Below, piece after piece: positions 59,094-64,000 of a stretch of 64,000 nucleotides of DNA. Origin of the DNA: Antedon mediterranea (Eukaryota > Echinodermata > Crinoidea > Comatulida > Antedonidae). Under the pieces are notes generated by a model. That model was given only the letters and a program-made list of their open reading frames with translations, searched no databases and was not told the origin of the DNA. The stretch covers positions 21,858,101 through 21,922,100 of the forward strand of contig NC_092677.1 in NCBI RefSeq assembly GCF_964355755.1, read 5' to 3'. The translations under genes and the position numbers were made by a program. Each line of letters opens with the position of its first letter. The stretch's first letter is position 1.

Positions 59094-59962
59094 TTAAGGT
59101 TATGCCTCTGTAATTTCTTAACTCTTTGCGATCACCCTTTTTATGTATTGGTATAATCTTACCAATGTTCTATTCCTCGGGTATAGTTTCAAGTGTAGAT
59201 AATAATAACTTATATATTGTTTCTACCATTTCTGAACCTCCATTTTTTAATAGCTCATTGGTTATTGAGTCATCACCAGGACTCATATTATTTTTACATT
59301 TTGATATAGCATATTCGATATCTTTATGAGAGAAAATAAATTCTAATAATGGTGAGTTATCACCAATGGGATATCGTAATAGAGGTTCATAATAAAGGTA
59401 ATTATTGTTAGTACTTAATTTATGTTTATTAATACTACTAAAGTAAGTTTTAATGAGTAGTAACATTTTTTGTACTGGAATAAAGATAGAATTAGGCGTG
59501 ACTAGGGGTGTTTTATCTTTGAGCTCCTAAAATCTCTGCATTGACACCTCCTTTAATTCATAATTTCGGAACATCTATGTACTTTCTTTTGTATTATTTT
59601 TTGTTTTGTCAGTGATTTGCATTGTTTTCTTATTTCTTGGTACTCTTTCCATAGAGAATCGCATACCTCTTGTTTAAATGTATTAGTATTTTTAGTTTTT
59701 TGGTAAATTCTATGGGGTCTACAAGCATCTTTCCTTTTTTTGATACAACTGTCAATTTCTTCATCATACCAACAATTACGTTTTTTATTAATATTCGGAT
59801 GTGGTTTCTGCTACCATAATTAAATTATTTTTCCATATACTCCATGCTTCATTTGTGTTTAAATTTGAGGTGTCCCAGTTTTCAAATTTGTTTTTAATTT
59901 CTTCCCTGAAAGGTTCCCAGTCAGTATTTTTATCTCTATTCCAACTAACTTTATTGTTTTTA
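59094..59962 (-). pseudogene. LINE ORF2, linker and RT fingers, upstream piece
   Basis: The minus strand from about 59960 reads NRDKNTDWEPFREEIKNKFE and WYDEEIDSCIKKRKDACRP, the linker between endonuclease and RT. Then come KDIEYAISKCKNNMSPGDDS, ITNELLKNGGSEM and, after a frame break, GKIIPIHKKGDRKELRNYRG. These are the first RT motifs of LINE ORF2. Stops and frameshifts are frequent. It ends at the TTAA insertion and continues at 57519. Confidence 0.82.
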
Positions 59963-59965
59963 ATC

Positions 59966-60075
59966 ACTCATCTGTGACTCATCTGTGAAGTCATTTATAC
60001 ACCATTTTGTGAAATCACAATATCAGTTTAAATATCTGTATAACTCGTGATCACATATTATACAGATATTGACTG
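59966..60075 (+). repeat. Helitron-like family fragment
   Basis: ATTTTGTGAAATCACAATATCA and the following TAACTCGTGATCACATATTA match 55740-55795 of copy B. It probably continues copy C beyond the LINE insertion. Confidence 0.5.
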
Positions 60076-60081
60076 CTTAGA

Positions 60082-60226
60082 GGTTAAATATAAGATTTGA
60101 CATCCCCGAGGGAATGATATTAAGTTCAAGGGAATATATATTTCCCGAAGCGCCAGCTGAGGGAAATATATATTCCCCGAGAACTTAATATCATTCCCGA
60201 GGGGATGTCAAATCTTATATTTAACC
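60082..60226. repeat. 145-bp near-perfect palindrome in a FHOD intron
   Basis: The arms start GGTTAAATATAAGATTTGAC and end with the exact reverse complement. They share CATCCCC-GAGGGAATGATATTAAG and GGAATATATATTTCCC inward, with a loop of about 12 bases near 60155. The inner arm is itself palindromic (GGGAATATATATTCCC-like). It would extrude as a long cruciform. It is probably a foldback MITE. Confidence 0.9.
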
Positions 60227-60699
60227 GATATAAAAGGCAATATCTGTTATATTATTATATTATATAGCCAAGAACAAGTCTGCTGGGTTGGGTGAAGCTA
60301 GGCTAGGCCTCCTATAGTATTTGTATTGTATTTAAACAAGCCTGCCTAGACACCTTACCTTGCGAAGAAATATACAGATAATTACTAATTAATGATTCCT
60401 TGGCAATAAAATATTCACTTAGGCCTAGGTCGTTTAAATTAACAGAAGAATTTCCATCAATAAGCCTATTAAAAATAATAATATTATAATCAGGTAGGCC
60501 GAATAAACAATTCGTCTTCTTCTCGATCTTTGAGGAGCCGAATCACCGGATGTTCAGCGCGTACTAGTTACTAGGTTACTACCGTGAGTATTGACCAATC
60601 ACAAACGGTTTTTCATCACATTTAGGGTGGACTTATAACAAATGAGGGCGCTATGTATGCATAGTTTAAATAGTTTAGATGATTAATTTATTCAAGCAA
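60227..60699 (+). other. FHOD intron, plain stretch
   Basis: Non-coding, with GGCTAGGCCT motifs near 60300 and 60420. No element is recognised. Confidence 0.4.
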
Positions 60700-60945
60700 C
60701 TTCCGTGGCGCAGCGGTTGAAGCGTTGTCTTGCGATGGAGTGACAATTCCACCCGAGTTCAAGATCGAGTAGATGACTTTTGTTTATTTATCGGCAACGC
60801 GAGTGTTGGCACACGAAAATTACACAGTCAATATCATCGTACTCGAGAATCTATATGTTTAATGACAGGGGACACGATAATTACGCGAAATTTACACAGT
60901 CAATATCATCGTTCTCGAGGATATATACGATTTACGATCCTCGCA
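60700..60945 (+). repeat. tRNA-derived SINE head followed by a duplicated segment
   Basis: TGGCGCAGCGGTTGAAGCG near 60706 is a good pol III A box, and GAGTTCAAGATCGAG near 60757 is a B-box-like segment at tRNA spacing. The sequence between does not form a standard anticodon arm. Behind it the segment TTACACAGTCAATATCATCG with CTCGAG occurs twice, at about 60822 and 60891 (period about 69). The 76- and 84-codon open frames across it are incidental. Confidence 0.55.
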
Positions 60946-62207
60946 GCGGTAGTCATGTGATGCAGTTTCAACCAATCACGTTAGCGTATTTACATAGGCT
61001 ATGTAATATTGTACAATATGTCATTTTAAAGTAATGTAAAGCAAAAAATAGTCAAATTAGCTGCCAGTCAATCGGTTTTTGGTTGAATTTAACCATTTTT
61101 GTTGTCATTTTATATTAGTGAGAACATTACTTTTTTTTCATTTTTTTTCTACAAAAGTGATTAACTTTATTAAAACTAAAAAATAACCTATTTCCGACCA
61201 AAATAAACAAAAACATCAGTCGTATTCCGATAACGAACAATATTTGAAAATGCAGATACAAATTTTGTTCTGGGCTTTAATTTTTCGTCCCAAATGAGAA
61301 TTTTCAGGCCGTGGAGGTGAACCGATCGTTTATGAGATGCTTTTGTGTATAAAAATGTCCAATAATAATTATCATTGTAGGACTACTCTCCACCAAAAAA
61401 CTTTATATTAGAATTATTTAATACGTCATGTCTTTAAAAAAATCACACTCCAACATCTCATACACTATTTTATTTAATGAAATGTGATTGGAACAAGGCC
61501 ATACATAGCTGCAGTCGCGTGCTCAAATTTGAGTTAATGTTTACCGACCGACCAACCAACCGACCGACCATCCGACCAAAAATGGGAATCACTTTAACTT
61601 TAGAATACTCTGAATTCTGAAAGACGGCTTCGAACCTAAAGAATCACAATTGATGACGTTTATTGGCTCATAAACTTCACACATCGGTACGATGTGGAGG
61701 CCAGACGGATTCATTGAGGATCAAACCGGCTCCTCCTCCTCCCATTGGCAGTGAGGGAAGCGGTAGGTGGCGCCTGATGAAAAGAGATGAATGAAAAATG
61801 AAAGATTCAGATTAATCCCAAACCAACCCCTTTGGTATGCTCTTTTTTGGAGAGTGTAACAGGTATCATCTTTTGTATACACGAAATGGTTTATCTAATA
61901 ATAATAATAACTAACAAACCGCATCAGGTTTCATTTAATTATTATTAATACCTTATATGGGGGGAGGGGAAGGGTTGGTTCGCCCAAACCAGCTAGGCCT
62001 ACAAAACTAAACCCAGCTAGGCTAGGCCTAAACACTGTCCACAAGAGGACATTTGGTTTCAAGGAATGACCTGGTTTAATGTTAAAAAATTATTTATATA
62101 AGGATTATTTTTACTTTTTTTTTTTGCAGCAACAATTGTAGGGAATGGGTCTTTTGTCAGGAATTGCACTGTTTTTGTAAATACTACTAACTATTTTATT
62201 TCAACAG
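60946..62207 (+). other. FHOD intron, last part
   Basis: Non-coding. A simple tetranucleotide-like run of CCGA/CCAA lies at 61545-61578, and a G-rich tract at 61960-61975. The acceptor of the next exon is TTTCAACAG. Confidence 0.5.
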
Positions 62208-62351
62208 ACATTAAATGGAATTCCTAATCAAGATACATTTTATGACATAACTGATGCTTTAGAAGAACAGAACATTGAAGCAGTTAGTCAAAAGTTTATG
62301 AAGAGAAGAGGTGCAGATTTGGATTTATTAGAACAGTTCAGATTATATGAG
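62208..62351 (+). CDS. FHOD: FHOD formin exon: end of the FH3/DID region
   Basis: The exon encodes TLNGIPNQDTFYDITDALEE then QNIEAVSQKFMKRRGADLDL and LEQFRLYE, in phase 0 at both ends (144 bases, 48 codons). The DTFYD and RRGADLDLLEQF parts are typical of FHOD and close the armadillo fold before the disordered linker. The acceptor is TTTCAACAG and the donor GTTTGT. It follows directly on ...MTLVNK of the exon at 52221-52312. Confidence 0.97.
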
Positions 62352-62378
62352 GTTTGTTTTTGTTTTTTGTTTGGGATA

Positions 62379-62640
62379 TTTCCAGGCCTTGTAGCACAAG
62401 CTGGGGTAAATTTTCAGGGCTTTGTACAGTAGCACAAGTTAGGGTATATTTTCAGAGCCTTGTAGCACAAGTTAGGGTGTATTTTCAGGGCCTTGTAGCA
62501 CAAGTTAGAGTAAATTTTTAGGGCCTTGTAGCACAAGTAATGGTATATATTTTCAGGAACTTGTAGTACAAGTTATGGTATATTTTCTTGTATTACAACT
62601 TGGGGAATTTTTTTCAGGGCTGTGTAACGCAAGTAAAGCT
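62379..62640 (+). repeat. Minisatellite in a FHOD intron
   Basis: About seven diverged tandem units of roughly 35-45 bases built on TTTTCAGGGCCTTGTAGCAC followed by AAGTTAGGGTATA. The units carry TTTCAGGG, a near-consensus acceptor, repeatedly just downstream of the exon. The last unit (GGGCTGTGTAACGCAAG) is the most diverged. Confidence 0.88.
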
Positions 62641-63074
62641 CTCCATTTCTCCACAATATTAGCGATTTAGTTAAAAAGCTATATTTTATGTTTATTTGAA
62701 AATAATATATAGAGAAAAATGACTATTTAATTCCCAAATATTCACAAAAAGTTGAAATTTTTATTCAACAGACTTTATGGAAGCCATGCTTTTCCATTGT
62801 AAACAAAAGCATCAGCCAATCTGAGAGTGTATTTTCTTATAATAGCCAATCATGTCAATGATTCACAAACTCTTTTGTAGAAAGTTTTATCCCCTAGAGA
62901 TTATGAGAGTTGATATATTTTCGAACAGATAGGTACCAAACATGACGTGATCTGTATTTTCAGATGAGGGTATATTTTAAACATTTGGAACACTCAAAGG
63001 GGTCTCATAAAGAGTATTACTGTATTAATATTCACTTTAATGGAGTATGAATTTATTTTAATTGCTTATTTCAG
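62641..63074. repeat. Dispersed repeat, inverted relative to 38.1-38.35 kb
   Basis: On the minus strand the stretch 62750-62960 matches 38105-38345: ACGTCATGTTTGGTACCTAT, GATTGGCT, TTGTTTAC and GCATGGCTTC in the same order. The remainder up to the acceptor TTATTTCAG is plain intron. Confidence 0.6.
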
Positions 63075-63334
63075 ATGTCTCTCAAACAAGAGGATGGTGA
63101 TTCTGATATTCCGATTGAACAACACCGAAACATGCGTAAAAATCGCAGAAGTGCCGATCCACAGATGAATGGAAAGATGCCACGCAAAAGTAAACGTAGT
63201 TCGCTACAGCCTACAATACAATATAGTCTTGACACCAGCCTAAACGAAGCCACTGAGCAGTCTCCAACCATCCAAACTGAAACTACTGAAAATAGTACTA
63301 AGATGACACCTTACCGTAGAAGAAGGGAAAGAAG
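63075..63334 (+). CDS. FHOD: FHOD formin exon: start of the linker after FH3/DID
   Basis: The exon opens MSLKQEDGDSDIPIEQHRNM, continuing ...LEQFRLYE of the previous exon as in other FHOD proteins (family pattern YExALRHEDGDE). The rest is low-complexity and basic (MRKNRRSADPQ, PRKSKRSS, TPYRRRRERR) with many Ser and Thr, as expected for the disordered linker between DID and FH1. It ends in phase 2 at AAG|GTAAAA. If that weak donor were not used, a stop would follow two bases later. Further exons must lie outside the window. Confidence 0.9.
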
Positions 63335-63803
63335 GTAAAACTGGCTTGCAAACTTATTAGAAATTACACGAACTGAAGAAGTTACAAGAACCTAATTTGA
63401 AAGATTCACTAACAACATTATGGTGAAAATGCTCAATACTAACCGTCCAAATCACCATCTGAAAACTGAACAGTCAAAACTGCCTGAAATTTACGTTGCC
63501 CATGTGAGAGATTTTTTTACATACAGGTATTCTGATCGCTCAAATATATACATAGGACTATTGTAAACAGTAATTTTTATACTTGCTACCGTACAGTTTA
63601 AAATTTAGTCCCAAATAAACACATCCTTTTACTATGCATCCATTATCTCAAACATACTTCAATTTCTGACAGAACACAAATTCTTTTAGTCAATCACAAG
63701 GGCAGTTAGTTTTAGGAGAAGCTACTGTATACATATTCCAAGCAATGACATAAACACTATCAGGTTCAGTATTTCAATTTTGTTAGTAAATGATTAGACT
63801 AGA
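63335..63803 (+). other. FHOD intron, start
   Basis: Non-coding. I see no element before the LINE at 63804. Confidence 0.4.
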
Positions 63804-64000
63804 CTAGATTTTTCGTCTGCTTTTAATACTATACAACCACATATTTTAATAAAGAAAATGAATATATTAGGTGTAAACCAGTCTATCATTTTATGGATCA
63901 ATAATTTTTTAAGGGATCGGGAAAAATTTATCTGAAATTCGTACATGCAATACCAGAGCGCCCCAAGGCTGTGTCCTTTCACCAATTCTTTTCTCGTTAT
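63804..64000 (+). pseudogene. LINE reverse transcriptase remnant, cut by the window edge
   Basis: The + strand reads LDFSSAFNTIQPHILIKKMN with the first RT aspartate, then GVNQSIILWINNFLRD, a stop near 63933, and in a shifted frame RAPQGCVLSPILFSL, the conserved RT motif before the YxDD box. Such spacing is typical of CR1/Rex-like LINEs. It is a different lineage from the LINE at 57-60 kb (AFNT against AFDT and opposite strand). The YxDD box would lie just beyond the edge. Confidence 0.85.

Noticed and set aside
60700-60780. A functional tRNA gene
   Set aside because: A and B boxes are present but I cannot form a proper anticodon stem or acceptor stem; a SINE head fits better.

Overview
This is a eukaryotic, AT-rich, repeat-dense window. 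It looks like an invertebrate deuterostome, and an echinoderm is my best guess. Three things point that way: a FHOD-family formin split into short exons by kilobase introns, the BEL/Pao, Penelope, hAT and TTAA transposons typical of marine invertebrates, and the many scattered copies of the motif TAGGCCTAGGCCTAG. The species call is inference. No rRNA, CRISPR or prokaryotic operon is present.

The only host gene I can support is on the + strand from at least 36.8 kb to beyond the right edge. Seven exons (36845-36912, 38910-39015, 44788-44882, 51197-51308, 52221-52312, 62208-62351, 63075-63334) join in matching splice phases. They encode the armadillo-like FH3/DID autoinhibitory region and the start of the basic linker of a FHOD formin, an actin nucleator or elongator. 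Weaker candidates are an exon at 36251-36304 and a short first exon at 19709-19727. The FH1, FH2 and DAD parts must lie to the right of the window.

Region 1 (1-6.3 kb) is non-coding and holds transposon remnants: a CGTATACG-rich palindromic block, a 186-bp pogo-like MITE, a tRNA-derived SINE and a rolling-circle (Helitron-like) 3' end. Region 2 (6.28-15.18 kb) is a decayed minus-strand Penelope-like retroelement (RT plus GIY-YIG endonuclease, with inverted terminal repeats). A 6.16-kb BEL/Pao LTR retrotransposon has inserted into its RT gene with a CCATG target duplication. The BEL copy has two in-frame TGA stops, a 381-bp tandem duplication in gag, and apparently lost its leader and the N-terminal part of gag. 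Region 3 (15.2-36 kb) is a hAT transposase remnant, a Ty3/gypsy integrase remnant, LINE 3' ends and a series of non-autonomous DNA transposons, several nested inside each other.

Region 4 (36-64 kb) is the FHOD gene. Its introns host a 3.6-kb TTAA element with long inverted repeats, a foldback element, a second TTAA element with perfect palindromes, a solo LTR, two large hairpins, related tandem Helitron-like copies, a LINE that is itself split by another TTAA element, a SINE-like sequence and a minisatellite. The window ends in another LINE reverse transcriptase. Coordinates of repeat edges were read by eye and may be off by a few bases.
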